Notes: generated by a model not told the origin, from the sequence alone. A stretch of 29,866 nt of DNA from CAZVCJ01 sp964625745 (GCA_964625745.1 CAZVCJ010000039.1:1-29866); one strand, 5' to 3'; counted from the first letter of the stretch, positions 15,410-22,635 are shown. Made by a program: numbers and translations.

Positions 15410-17131
15410 TTACTCGCCCAGACGTAGGAGCTTGATCACTTTCGGCAACATGGGCAAGAGGTCGCCGGCCACCATGCCTGCCCCTCCTAGCTCCCTTCGG
15501 ACCAGTGCCCCCGCCAGCCCATGAACGTAGGCCCCGGCTACTGCCGCATCGAAGGGCGCCAGGCCCTGGGCCAGGAAGCCGACGATGGCCCCCGCTAACA
15601 CGTCGCCGCTGCCCGCCGTGGCCAGGCCTGGGTTGGCGAAGGGGTTGATGACCACTCTTCCCCCAGGGTCGGCGATAACGGTGTAGGCCCCCTTCAGGAT
15701 CACGACCTGACGCCACTTCTCAGCCATCTGCCGCGCCACCCCTGGCCTGTCGGCTTCGATTTCACGCACCGTGAGGCCGGTCAATCGTGACATCTCGCCA
15801 GGATGAGGGGTGAGGATGGTCTGTTCTTTCAGACTCTCCCACCAGTTGGGGGTATCGGCCAGGGCGTTCAGGCCATCGGCGTCTATCACCAGCGGCGGCA
15901 GTGAAAGTTTCCCTTCCGCGGCCTCCTCACTCGTCAGAAACCCGATGCGGCCTCTTGTGCCTGGCTCTACATTCAGCAATTGCTGGACGAACTGGACTGT
16001 CTCTTTCTCGTGGCCCAGACCCGGCCCCAGGAGGAGGGCGTCGTAATCCTGCATTCTCTCGCCCAAGACTTTGATGGCGTCAGGCACGAGGACGCCCATG
16101 TCCTGGGGCAACAGGAGGAAGGTGACCTCGCTGAGCTTGGAGGCCAGGATGGGATGGATGCTCTCCGCCAGGGCCAAAGTGACCAGGCCCGTGCCCACCC
16201 GCGTGGCCGCAGCGCTGGCCAGGTACGCTGCTCCGGTGTAGTTGACCGAGCCAGCCACCACCAGGGCCTTACCGAAGGTGCCCTTGTGGGCGCTCATGGG
16301 ACGAGGGGGCAGGAGAGCTCTCACCATTTCGGGCGTTGCTAACTCCACCTGGACATCGTCGGCCAAATGCGGCGGTATCCCGATGTCGGCGACGATCAAC
16401 TGACCCACGTATTCAGCGCCGGGGAAGAGGAATTGGCCTCGCTTGGGGAAGCCGAATGTGACCGTCAGGTCGGCGGGCACGCTCGCTGGATCTATGGCTC
16501 CCGTGTCGCAATCGAGCCCCGTGGGGACGTCCACGGCGACGAGAACGGGCAAAGAGGGCAAAGCAGTGAATGAGGGAAGCGAGGGCGAGAAAAGGGCCTC
16601 TTTCCTCTTTATTTCCCTTCTTCTCCTCAGTTCTTCCCCGACCACAATCAATATCTTCTTGAGCGATCCCTCTATTGGACGCGAGACCCCCGTGCCCAGG
16701 AGGGCGTCAACGATCACGTCGGACTCGCCCAGGAGGCGGCGCAACGTAGCGAAGCCATCGTCTTCTTCGGCCCAGAAGGTGGGAATGTCTCGTTCGGCTG
16801 CCAGGCGAAAGTTCTCGTCGTCCTCGACACGGCGCTTCCAGACGTAGAAGGTGACGTAAACGCCAGCGTCGTGCAAATATCGGCCGGCTACCAGGCCGTC
16901 GCCTCCGTTATTGCCAGGCCCAACTAATACCAGTATCTGTTCGTCCGTCCTCTCCCCTCTTTCTTCCCCAACCCTTCGACCTTGCTCAGGGCAAGCTTTG
17001 GGGGGGATGAAGGGGGGGCAGGACTCGGCTACGGCTCGCCCGGCGTTTTCCATCATCGTGGCATAAGATAGCCCTCCCGCATCGGCTTCCCTCTCAATGC
17101 GGCGCATCTCCTCTGTTGTCACTACCTTCAT
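15410..17131 (-). CDS. nnr: Bifunctional NAD(P)H-hydrate repair enzyme Nnr (epimerase plus dehydratase)
   Basis: Repairs damaged NADHX/NADPHX: the N-terminal YjeF_N epimerase (VLVGPGNNGGDGLVAGRYL, DVIVDALLGTGVSR, VAVDVPTGLDCDTGA) and the C-terminal ADP-dependent dehydratase (KALVVAGSVNYTGAAY, LLGPGLGHEKE, VIDADGLNALA, ILTPHPGEM, TAGSGDVLAG with the catalytic Asp). 573 residues. ATG 17131 was chosen on family match and GAGGAAC upstream; the frame stays open through upstream repeats. It is longer than usual because of two repeat-derived inserts in the epimerase half: one after about residue 37 (CPEQGRR-containing, 16954-17019) and one near residues 165-195 (16550-16631). Neither breaks the frame. 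Confidence 0.95.
   Translation of the reverse strand: MKVVTTEEMRRIEREADAGGLSYATMMENAGRAVAESCPPFIPPKACPEQGRRVGEERGERTDEQILVLVGPGNNGGDGLVAGRYLHDAGVYVTFYVWKRRVEDDENFRLAAERDIPTFWAEEDDGFATLRRLLGESDVIVDALLGTGVSRPIEGSLKKILIVVGEELRRRREIKRKEALFSPSLPSFTALPSLPVLVAVDVPTGLDCDTGAIDPASVPADLTVTFGFPKRGQFLFPGAEYVGQLIVADIGIPPHLADDVQVELATPEMVRALLPPRPMSAHKGTFGKALVVAGSVNYTGAAYLASAAATRVGTGLVTLALAESIHPILASKLSEVTFLLLPQDMGVLVPDAIKVLGERMQDYDALLLGPGLGHEKETVQFVQQLLNVEPGTRGRIGFLTSEEAAEGKLSLPPLVIDADGLNALADTPNWWESLKEQTILTPHPGEMSRLTGLTVREIEADRPGVARQMAEKWRQVVILKGAYTVIADPGGRVVINPFANPGLATAGSGDVLAGAIVGFLAQGLAPFDAAVAGAYVHGLAGALVRRELGGAGMVAGDLLPMLPKVIKLLRLGE
16550..16631. repeat. Low-complexity inverted array inside nnr (array E)
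   Basis: On the plus strand, CCTCTTT occurs twice in tandem at 16597-16610 and is followed by 7-base units ATTTCCC, TTCTTCT, CCTCAGT. The stretch before it is purine-rich (GGGCAAAGA, GGGCAAAGC) and roughly complementary. In Nnr it is read as a Lys/Pro/Ser-rich insert. Confidence 0.55.
16954..17019. repeat. G/C palindrome of the obg type, interrupted by a 24-bp mini-element, inside nnr
   Basis: On the coding strand: CCCCCCCTTCATCCC... CAAAG, then a 24-bp mini-element (16972-16995), then TTGGGG and AAGAGGGG. Without the 24 bp the centre reads CAAAGTTGGGG, the same as the obg palindrome. 24 bp is eight codons, so the frame is kept. Confidence 0.8.
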
Positions 17132-17175
17132 GTTCCTCAGCCCTTTCTTCTGTGTAGTTGAATCTCTGCCTGAGA

Positions 17176-17204
17176 AGTATATCACAGGAAACCGTTCGAG
17201 GCAA
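17176..17204 (-). promoter_or_regulatory. Candidate promoter of nnr
   Basis: On the minus strand TTGCCT, 17-base spacer, TATACT preceded by TGA, 45 bases upstream of the nnr start. Confidence 0.55.
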
Positions 17205-17206
17205 AG

Positions 17207-17339
17207 CGTCATTGCGAGGAGCGAGGCAGAGCTTGCCCTGAGCTCGCCGAAGGGAAGTAATCTCCAACCCGCGATGTAGGGGATTGCTTTGCTCCCCTTC
17301 GACATTGCTCAGGGCAGGCCTACGGTCGCTCGCAATGAC
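17207..17339. repeat. Composite palindromic repeat with two nested mini-elements
   Basis: Outer ends CGTCATTGCGAGGAGCGA and CGCTCGCAATGAC are an imperfect inverted repeat of a widespread intergenic type I recognise from several phyla. Each arm holds one mini-element in mirrored orientation (17232-17254 and 17295-17318). The centre contains AATCTCCAACCCGCGATG and GGGGATTGCTT. Confidence 0.85.
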
Positions 17340-17424
17340 ACAAACGCTCTTGGCATCAAACCCACCTTGTACTATCCTTTGCGCGAGGTGCCTGACCTTA
17401 GCGAGGGGATGGCGCGGTTCGTTC

Positions 17425-17453
17425 TTGACGTTGGTCGCCGGGGGGTGTATAAT
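17425..17453 (+). promoter_or_regulatory. Candidate promoter for the frameshifted gene pair
   Basis: TTGACG, 17-base spacer, perfect TATAAT, 56 bases before the first start codon. Confidence 0.7.
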
Positions 17454-17508
17454 AGGGGCAACTCCGAAGTCGTCCACTAATGTACTGACTCACGGTGAGG
17501 AGTCGCTT

Positions 17509-17812
17509 ATGGCCGATAATCACCTGTCCGCCGATGCCGCGTGGCTGTTTCCAGAATATGACTTTGATACGATGGATTTAGAATGTCACAAGAGCGTCAT
17601 TATTGAGCGGGTGTTGGAACGGGGCACGTGGGAACAACTTCGTTGGCTGTTTGTGACCTACGGCGAAGCCAGCGTGGCCGAGTGGGTGTGGCGGCACGGG
17701 TTTTGGTTGCTGTCCAGGCGCTCGTTTGCTCTATGGCGACTGGCGCCTAGGGGTAACGGACTACGTTGCACCAGAGTGGGCAGTGGAGGCCAGGAGGATG
17801 GAGCCATGGTAG
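17509..17812 (+). pseudogene. Frameshifted DUF6922-like protein
   Basis: ATG with GGTGAGGAG upstream. The product begins MADNHLSADAAWLFPEYDFD and contains VLERGTWEQLRWLFVTYGEA, resembling DUF6922 proteins. After SFALWRLA (about 17745) the original frame is lost: one extra C in GCGCCTAGGGG moves the natural continuation GVTDYVAPEWAVEARRMEPW (stop 17810-17812) into another frame. Removing one C restores about 100 residues. It overlaps the next start by ATGGTAG, a normal coupled-pair arrangement. It could be a real mutation or an assembly or consensus error. Confidence 0.7.
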
Positions 17813-17950
17813 ACTTTTACGAGTTGACCACCACACCCGCTTGTCGTCATGCCCAGGCTATTGACGCCGGTAAAGTGGGCGGATGTACGTGCCTACTGCG
17901 AAGCGGCCGCCCGCCGGCTGACGCGCCGTTTGAGCGGGTTGGAAGGTTGA
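17806..17950 (+). pseudogene. Short frameshifted partner gene, unknown family
   Basis: Starts MVDFYELTTTPACRHAQAID. A frame change near 17866-17876 is suggested because the next frame reads KWADVRAYCEAAARRLTRR and then LSGLEG with a stop at 17948-17950, which looks like a natural helical C terminus, while the current frame becomes Gly/Cys-rich. I do not recognise the family. Confidence 0.5.
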
Positions 17951-17974
17951 ATGGGATAATGAAGGGGTAGACAC

Positions 17975-18565
17975 ATGCCAGTCACGTACACGAACTGGAA
18001 AGGGGTTACCTACTGTTTGTGCCGGGGCGTCACCAGGACCGGCAAGCCACGCTACTACTTCGCCCTCGAGCCGAAGGGCGACCCCGTGGAAGAGATTCCA
18101 GAGGGATGGAAGATCAGCGAAAGCGTCAACGGCGTCGTTTCGCTGGCCAAGGATCGCCCCGCCCAGATCCGACCGGAGGAGGCTGAGGCGGTGGAGTCGG
18201 CGCTACAGCGGCACCCCAAGTCGCACAACTACCGCGTTAGTGTCAATCACGATCGCATTGAGGTCTACGAGCGGGTTGGGCCAGATGCGGATGAGTTAAT
18301 CACCAGGTTAGGAGAGGTAGGTTTGCTGGTCCCCGGGCGGGCTTACCGTCTGCGGGAAATGCTGGAGGGCCGTGCCCGGTTCACGCCGGTGCTGCGCTTC
18401 ATCTTGACGGACGCGGAGCAGCGCACTTTCCGCACCGAGCGCTGGTGCTACCTGGGCAGCATTGACGACTGGATTGACGTCGGCCCCATGGGGCCCGTGC
18501 ATCTGTTAGCCCGCCAGTGGATCCCCAAATTGGGCACCGACGCGCTCTTTGAGGTGGTGTTCTGA
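17975..18565 (+). CDS. Conserved hypothetical protein
   Basis: 196 residues, ATG with AAGGGG upstream. The N terminus (TYTNWKGVTYCLCRGVTRTG then KPRYYFALEPKGDPVEEIPE) resembles a conserved family seen in Chloroflexota and cyanobacteria that I cannot name. No membrane segment, signal peptide or catalytic motif is evident; the C-terminal half is rich in aromatic and acidic residues (WCYLGSIDDWIDVGPMGP). It converges on the polyprenyl synthase gene with only 6 bases between stops. Confidence 0.75.
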   Translation: MPVTYTNWKGVTYCLCRGVTRTGKPRYYFALEPKGDPVEEIPEGWKISESVNGVVSLAKDRPAQIRPEEAEAVESALQRHPKSHNYRVSVNHDRIEVYERVGPDADELITRLGEVGLLVPGRAYRLREMLEGRARFTPVLRFILTDAEQRTFRTERWCYLGSIDDWIDVGPMGPVHLLARQWIPKLGTDALFEVVF

Positions 18566-18571
18566 CCTGGT

Positions 18572-19606
18572 TTAGTACGTCCTCTCGACCAGAAAGGCGG
18601 CCGCTTCTCTCAAATCGTCCTGGGCCTCGTTTTCCATCCCCGTGGCATCGAGTTCAGCCAGGGCTTGCTGGTAGTAGTTGTGCGCCATCTCCTCCGCGTA
18701 GCGGCGTGCCCCCAGGTCCTCCAGGATGCTGAGCGCCATCCTCACGTCTTCCTCGCCTATCGTCTCCCGCTGATAGATCTCCCCCAGACCTTTGCCCCCC
18801 GCTTTCCGGTCCTCCTCAAGGGCCTTGACGATGGGCAGTGTCTTTTTGCGCTGTCGGATGTCATCGGCCGACGGTTTACCTGTCACCTGGGGATCGCCCC
18901 AGACGCCCAGGATGTCGTCCACGATCTGGAAAGCCAGGCCCAGCTTCTCGCCGAAGCGACGATAGTGGGCGATGGATTCGGCGTCGTCCCCAGCGACGAG
19001 GGCCCCCAGTTGTGTAGCCGCGCTGAAGAGGGCGGCCGTCTTGCCCCGGATCATCGAGAGGTATTGCTCCACGTCAACGTCCAGATGGGTCTCGAAGCTC
19101 AGGTCCAGGTATTGGCCCTCGGTGAGGGCGAGGCAAGCCTGGTCGAGGATCTCGAAGGCGGTGAGCACTCGCTGAGGGGGCAGCTCCCTATCGGCCAGGC
19201 GTTGCATGGCCAGGTGGGCCAGAGCGAACAGGCCGTCGCCCGCGTTGATGGCCTGGGGCACGCCCCAGACCTTCCAGACAGTGGGACAGCCCCGCCGCAG
19301 AGGACTCCTGTCCTCAATGTCGTCGTGAACCAGGGAGAAGTTGTGCACCAATTCGATGGCTGCAGCAGCGGGCAAGGCCTGGTCGGGGTCGCCGCCGGTG
19401 GCCTGGCAGGTCAGGAGGCACAGGATGGGCCTCAATCGCTTGCCTGCGCCGCCCGTGGTGGGAGCAAAGCCCTCATCAACCCAGCCCAGGTGATATTGCA
19501 TCATGCCATAGAAGAATGTCAGTTGGGGATGGGGAGTGGCGAGGACTTCCCGCAGCTCTGCCTCGATGGGGGGCAGGTGCCTCTCAAAGGCGTTTTTCAA
19601 GCTCAT
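18572..19606 (-). CDS. Polyprenyl (geranylgeranyl-type) diphosphate synthase
   Basis: All-alpha trans-prenyltransferase, 344 residues, which condenses IPP with allylic diphosphates. First Asp-rich motif LVHDDIEDRSPLRRG; substrate Lys/Arg in GGAGKRLRP; KTAALFSAATQLGALVAG; second motif QIVDDILGVWGDP, where the last Asp of DDxxD is Gly, a variant known in actinobacterial and archaeal short-chain enzymes. Product length cannot be fixed. ATG with AGGAG upstream. It lies downstream of fni on the same strand with repeat copy 3 between, so the two probably form an isoprenoid operon. Confidence 0.92.
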   Translation of the reverse strand: MSLKNAFERHLPPIEAELREVLATPHPQLTFFYGMMQYHLGWVDEGFAPTTGGAGKRLRPILCLLTCQATGGDPDQALPAAAAIELVHNFSLVHDDIEDRSPLRRGCPTVWKVWGVPQAINAGDGLFALAHLAMQRLADRELPPQRVLTAFEILDQACLALTEGQYLDLSFETHLDVDVEQYLSMIRGKTAALFSAATQLGALVAGDDAESIAHYRRFGEKLGLAFQIVDDILGVWGDPQVTGKPSADDIRQRKKTLPIVKALEEDRKAGGKGLGEIYQRETIGEEDVRMALSILEDLGARRYAEEMAHNYYQQALAELDATGMENEAQDDLREAAAFLVERTY

Positions 19607-19631
19607 GGTGGGTTGCTCCTAATTCTCTAGA

Positions 19632-19727
19632 GAAACCAGGTTTTTCATTTGTCTGAGCAAGCAGGTCGTTGCTTTTGGGGTCTATGGGCTGCAAAACAGC
19701 ATCTTATCAGCCTAAAAACCTGGTTTC
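19632..19727. repeat. 96-bp inverted-end element, copy 3
   Basis: Begins GAAACCAGGTTTTT, ends AAAAACCTGGTTTC, exactly 96 bp. GTCTGAGCAAGCAG (19651-19664) and GCATCTT (19699-19705) match copy 1 in reverse orientation at equal distances from the ends. Its right arm overlaps the 3' end of fni and supplies the last residues (QKPGF) and the stop codon. Confidence 0.88.
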
Positions 19728-20734
19728 TGCAAGGGGACACTCTTGAGCTCCTGGAGGTCTCTAGCGCCGACGCAGAACATGGCCGTGCGCAGTTGCTCCA
19801 GGATTTCCCCAATCTTTTCGCCTACTGCTTCGGGTGAGACGGTGGCTGGCTTCAGGAAAGGTGTGGCCAGGGCTGCGGCGTCGGCGCCGAGGGCGATGGC
19901 TTTGGCAGCCTCCACCCCGGTGCGGATACCCCCGCTGGCGATCAAGGTCACATCAGGAGCGGCTCGCCGCACCATCTGGATGGATACAGCGGTGGGGATA
20001 CCCCAGTCGGCGAAGGCGGCGGCGATGCGACGAGAGCTTTCGCTGACGACGCGGTGTCTCTCCACTTCGCTCCAGGAGGTGCCCCCAGCTCCAGCCACGT
20101 CTATGGCGGCCACGCTGGCGTCCGCCAGCCTGCGAGCTACCTCCTCGGAAATGCCCCAGCCCACCTCTTTGACGATCACAGGCACAGATAGCCCACGGCA
20201 GACCTGCGCGATCTTGGCCAGCAGCCCGGAGAAATCGGTGTTGCCCTCTGGCTGGAGAGCCTCCTGTAACGGGTTCAGGTGTAGGATCAGGCCATCGGCT
20301 TCGATCATCTCTACGGCTCGCTGGCAGTGCTCGACGCCGTAGCCATAATTCAACTGCACAGCGCCCAGGTTAGCCAGGAGCAGGATGTCGGGAGCCACGT
20401 CTCGCACCTGGTAGGTGTGGGAAAGGGTTGGCTCTTCCAGGGCCGCTCGCTGCGAACCGACGCCCATGCCCAGACCATGAATTTGCGCCGCCATCGCCAG
20501 GTTCTTGTTGATTGTCTCGGCCTCCTCGGTGCCGCCAGTCATGGAGGAGATGATCAAAGGTGCGCTCAGGTCTTTGCCTAGCAAACTGGTGGAAAGGTCA
20601 ACGTCGTCACGGTTTATCTCTGGCAGGGCCTGATGAACGAAGTGGTAACTTTCCAGGCCCGTGGTCAAATTTCGGAAGCGCACATCTTCTTTTAGCAGGA
20701 TGCGCAGGTGTTCCGATTTCCGTTGGTTGTGCAT
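19712..20734 (-). CDS. fni: Isopentenyl-diphosphate delta-isomerase, type 2 (FMN-dependent)
   Basis: Interconverts IPP and DMAPP with FMN and NADPH. 340 residues from ATG 20734, which has GGAGG 9 bases upstream and begins MHNQRKSEHLRI; an upstream ATG (20776) lacks such a site. Marks: SMTGGTEEAETIN, GMGVGSQRAAL, ANLGAVQL, LHLNPLQEALQPEGNTDF, VIVKEVGWGIS, DVAGAGGTSW, ASGGIRTGVEAAKAIALGAD. The C-terminal residues QKPGF come from repeat copy 3. It diverges from acpP and precedes the polyprenyl synthase. Confidence 0.96.
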   Translation of the reverse strand: MHNQRKSEHLRILLKEDVRFRNLTTGLESYHFVHQALPEINRDDVDLSTSLLGKDLSAPLIISSMTGGTEEAETINKNLAMAAQIHGLGMGVGSQRAALEEPTLSHTYQVRDVAPDILLLANLGAVQLNYGYGVEHCQRAVEMIEADGLILHLNPLQEALQPEGNTDFSGLLAKIAQVCRGLSVPVIVKEVGWGISEEVARRLADASVAAIDVAGAGGTSWSEVERHRVVSESSRRIAAAFADWGIPTAVSIQMVRRAAPDVTLIASGGIRTGVEAAKAIALGADAAALATPFLKPATVSPEAVGEKIGEILEQLRTAMFCVGARDLQELKSVPLQKPGF

Positions 20735-20798
20735 GGGTTGGAACCTCCGCAACTTTTCGCCGTCGTCGGTGTTCATAATGAATAAGCTATTCTATGCA

Positions 20799-20827
20799 AT
20801 ATTACCAGCGGTGGCGATTCTTGTCAA
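20799..20827 (-). promoter_or_regulatory. Promoter of fni
   Basis: Minus-strand perfect TTGACA, 17-base spacer, TAATAT. Its -35 box lies 8 bases from the -35 box of the divergent acpP promoter. Confidence 0.65.
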
Positions 20828-20835
20828 ATGGGTTT

Positions 20836-20864
20836 TTGACTATATCGGCCAAGGCTGGTAAAAT
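20836..20864 (+). promoter_or_regulatory. Promoter of acpP
   Basis: TTGACT, 17-base spacer, TAAAAT with TGG before it (extended -10). Confidence 0.7.
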
Positions 20865-20914
20865 AGAGGCCAATTACTACCCATCACTAAGATCTGATTA
20901 GAGGAGGTGAGAGA

Positions 20915-21151
20915 ATGTCGGTATTTGAGGATGTCAAGGCTGTCATCGTCGAAGTGCTGGGGGTTGACCCGGAGAAGGTCATCCCTGAGGCCAGCTTCCG
21001 CGAGGATCTGGAGGCTGATTCCCTCGACCTGGTGGAGCTGATCATGGCCTTCGAGGATAAGTTCGGGGGGGAGATTCCCGATGAGGATGCTCAGCAGCTC
21101 ACCACGGTTGGGGAGGCGGTGGCCTACGCCGAGGAGCACATGGCCGGATAG
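20915..21151 (+). CDS. acpP: Acyl carrier protein
   Basis: 78-residue acidic four-helix carrier of fatty-acid or related synthesis. EADSLDLVELIMAFED carries the 4'-phosphopantetheine serine (S36, in DSLD). FREDLEADSLD and the final VAYAEEHMAG are typical. ATG with GAGGAGGTGAGAG upstream. No fab genes are adjacent. Confidence 0.96.
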   Translation: MSVFEDVKAVIVEVLGVDPEKVIPEASFREDLEADSLDLVELIMAFEDKFGGEIPDEDAQQLTTVGEAVAYAEEHMAG

Positions 21152-21193
21152 AGAGCCTGGGGTTTAGCAAGCTAAAAACCGAGGTCGGCTGGA

Positions 21194-21223
21194 GTAAGGG
21201 GCAAACGGCCGTTTGCCCCTTAC
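21194..21223. terminator. 30-bp perfect palindrome after acpP
   Basis: GTAAGGGGCAAACGG followed directly by its reverse complement. Very strong stem but a weak T tract (TTCTTG), so it is a probable terminator or attenuator rather than a textbook one. Confidence 0.55.
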
Positions 21224-21241
21224 TTCTTGAAGTGTGCCTTA

Positions 21242-21505
21242 ATGTGGCTTGGCGCGAGGGGGCCGCTGATAGAGGTCAGGGCTGATCGCTGCGGCTATTG
21301 CGGCGCTTGTGTTGGGGTTTGTCCCGTCGGGGCCATTGAGTTGGCGGAGACGCGCCTGCTGATCAACGAGGCGTGTGTTGACTGCGGCCTGTGTCTGGCT
21401 GCCTGCCCGGTCGGGGCTTTGCAGGCGGAAGGCTATGCTGAGACCGACGCGGTTCCTCTCCGACGGCGCTACGACGTGGTGGTCGTGGGGGCTGGGCCAG
21501 GATGA
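21242..21505 (+). pseudogene. Truncated ferredoxin-flavoprotein (geranylgeranyl-reductase-like) N-terminal piece
   Basis: Two 4Fe-4S motifs in order, CGYCGACVGVCP and CVDCGLCLAACP, then a linker and YDVVVVGAGPG, the start of an FAD-binding Rossmann fold (GxGxxG) as in geranylgeranyl-reductase-type oxidoreductases. The frame stops right at the second half of that loop, so the expected flavin domain of several hundred residues is missing. ATG 21242 is a choice; TTG 21227 is also in frame and neither has a strong ribosome site. The 87-residue product might still fold as a small ferredoxin. Confidence 0.7.
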
Positions 21506-21879
21506 TCCAGACGGCCGACACGCTGCGCTATCTTTACATGGGAGGGCGCATTGGCAAGGCCCAACATCTGTTTGGCTCGCTCCTCAACATCAAACCTCTC
21601 ATCGGCATGGAGGATGGGGTCATCGTTCCCCTGGGGCAGGCTCGTAGCCGGTTGGGGGCCTACCGCAGAATCGCGGAGATGATGGAGAGGGACGTCGGCC
21701 ATCTGGGGCGGGTCAAGGTAGCCTTCGTCCACGCCGCGGCCCTGGAGGAGGTGCAGAAACTGCGGGTCATGGTGGAGGAGCGGCTGACCTGCGTGGAGGT
21801 GCTGATAGCGGGGCTCTCACCGGCCCTGGGCGTTCACACCGGCCCCGGCACAGCGGGGGTGTGCTATTTTCCTGTGTAG
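21502..21879 (+). pseudogene. C-terminal fragment of a DegV family protein
   Basis: 125 residues matching only the second half of DegV fatty-acid-binding proteins: DTLRYLYMGGRIGKAQHLFG, SLLNIKPLIGMEDGVIVPL, and final VHTGPGTAGVCYFPV. The N-terminal half (about 150 residues, with the EDD/TS lipid-site loops) is absent. The ATG overlaps the previous stop (ATGA). It is the far side of the same apparent deletion that cut the ferredoxin gene. Confidence 0.75.
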
Positions 21880-21916
21880 CAGTGGATTGGGAGGTGCCTG
21901 GCACCTGAATATAGAG

Positions 21917-21954
21917 GCGGGAGAGATGGGTTTCCTCTCCCGCGCTCTTTGTTT
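21917..21954 (+). terminator. Rho-independent terminator
   Basis: 9-bp stem GCGGGAGAG/CTCTCCCGC, then GCTCTTTGTTT. A short palindrome AGGTGCC-T-GGCACCT lies just upstream (about 21892-21906). Confidence 0.75.
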
Positions 21955-21979
21955 AGAGAGGACACTGGATGACAACGAC

Positions 21980-22008
21980 TAGACAGAGGTTGGCTTTTGC
22001 GGTATACT
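21980..22008 (+). promoter_or_regulatory. Promoter of mobA-fdhD
   Basis: TAGACA, 17-base spacer, TATACT. The -10 box ends only 9 bases before the mobA ATG, so the leader should be a few bases at most. Confidence 0.6.
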
Positions 22009-22017
22009 ATTGGAGAG

Positions 22018-22635
22018 ATGGATAAAGGAAAGAGTGAGGTTCGGCATCCTATCAGTTGCATCGTGTTAGCTGGGGGAGAGGGCAAGCGGCTGGGCACCGA
22101 TAAGGCCTTCCTCAGCATAGGCGACCGGGTGCTCATTGAGGGAATCGTGGAGAAAATGGCGCGAATCGGTGACGAAGTGATCATCGTCACTAATTCCCTC
22201 CAGAGGTATAGTTATCTGGAGGCCAGATTGGTGGGCGATATTTATCCTGGCAAAGGAGCTCTGGGGGGCATCTATTCCGGGCTCAAGGCAGCCTGCCACG
22301 ATTACGGCCTGGTAGTGGCCTGCGACATGCCCTTTCTGGACCTCAGGCTCCTGCGCTACATGATCCTCCTGTCTCCCGGTCAGGACGTGGTCATCCCCAG
22401 GGTCGGGGGGCTGACGGAGCCATTGCACGCCATCTACTCCAAGCAATGCCTCCAGCCTATCGAGCGCGTGTTGGCAGGCGGCGGCCGCAGAATCATTGAG
22501 TTCTTCCCTGAGGTACGAGTGCGCTACATTGAGGAGCAGGAGATACAACTGTTCGATCCTCAGAGTCTTTCGTTTTTTAACATCAACACGCCCGCCGATC
22601 TGGAGAAGGCCAGGAGCCTGGCGAGGAGGAATTGA
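22018..22635 (+). CDS. mobA: Molybdenum cofactor guanylyltransferase
   Basis: Adds GMP to molybdopterin to make the bis-MGD cofactor used by formate dehydrogenases and relatives. 205 residues. IVLAGGEGKRLGTDKAFL is the nucleotide-binding signature; LGGIYSGL, VVACDMPFLDLRLL and FFNINTPADLEKA are family marks. ATG 22018 chosen; upstream in-frame codons lie in the promoter. The stop shares its last base with the fdhD start, so translation is coupled. Confidence 0.93.
   Translation: MDKGKSEVRHPISCIVLAGGEGKRLGTDKAFLSIGDRVLIEGIVEKMARIGDEVIIVTNSLQRYSYLEARLVGDIYPGKGALGGIYSGLKAACHDYGLVVACDMPFLDLRLLRYMILLSPGQDVVIPRVGGLTEPLHAIYSKQCLQPIERVLAGGGRRIIEFFPEVRVRYIEEQEIQLFDPQSLSFFNINTPADLEKARSLARRN

Noticed and set aside
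17132..17305. N-terminal extension of nnr
   Set aside because: It runs into promoter and repeat sequence; family homology starts at the ATG at 17131, which has its own ribosome site.
17284..17508. N-terminal extension of the frameshifted gene at 17509
   Set aside because: It is coded by the composite repeat and promoter region; the ribosome site and family match start at 17509.
18560..18585. A fifth, partial copy of the 96-bp element (ACCTGGTTT)
   Set aside because: Only nine bases match and no partner end is present; likely chance.
18665..19630. Long plus-strand open frame opposite the polyprenyl synthase
   Set aside because: Antisense shadow of a clear enzyme gene with high third-position G+C.
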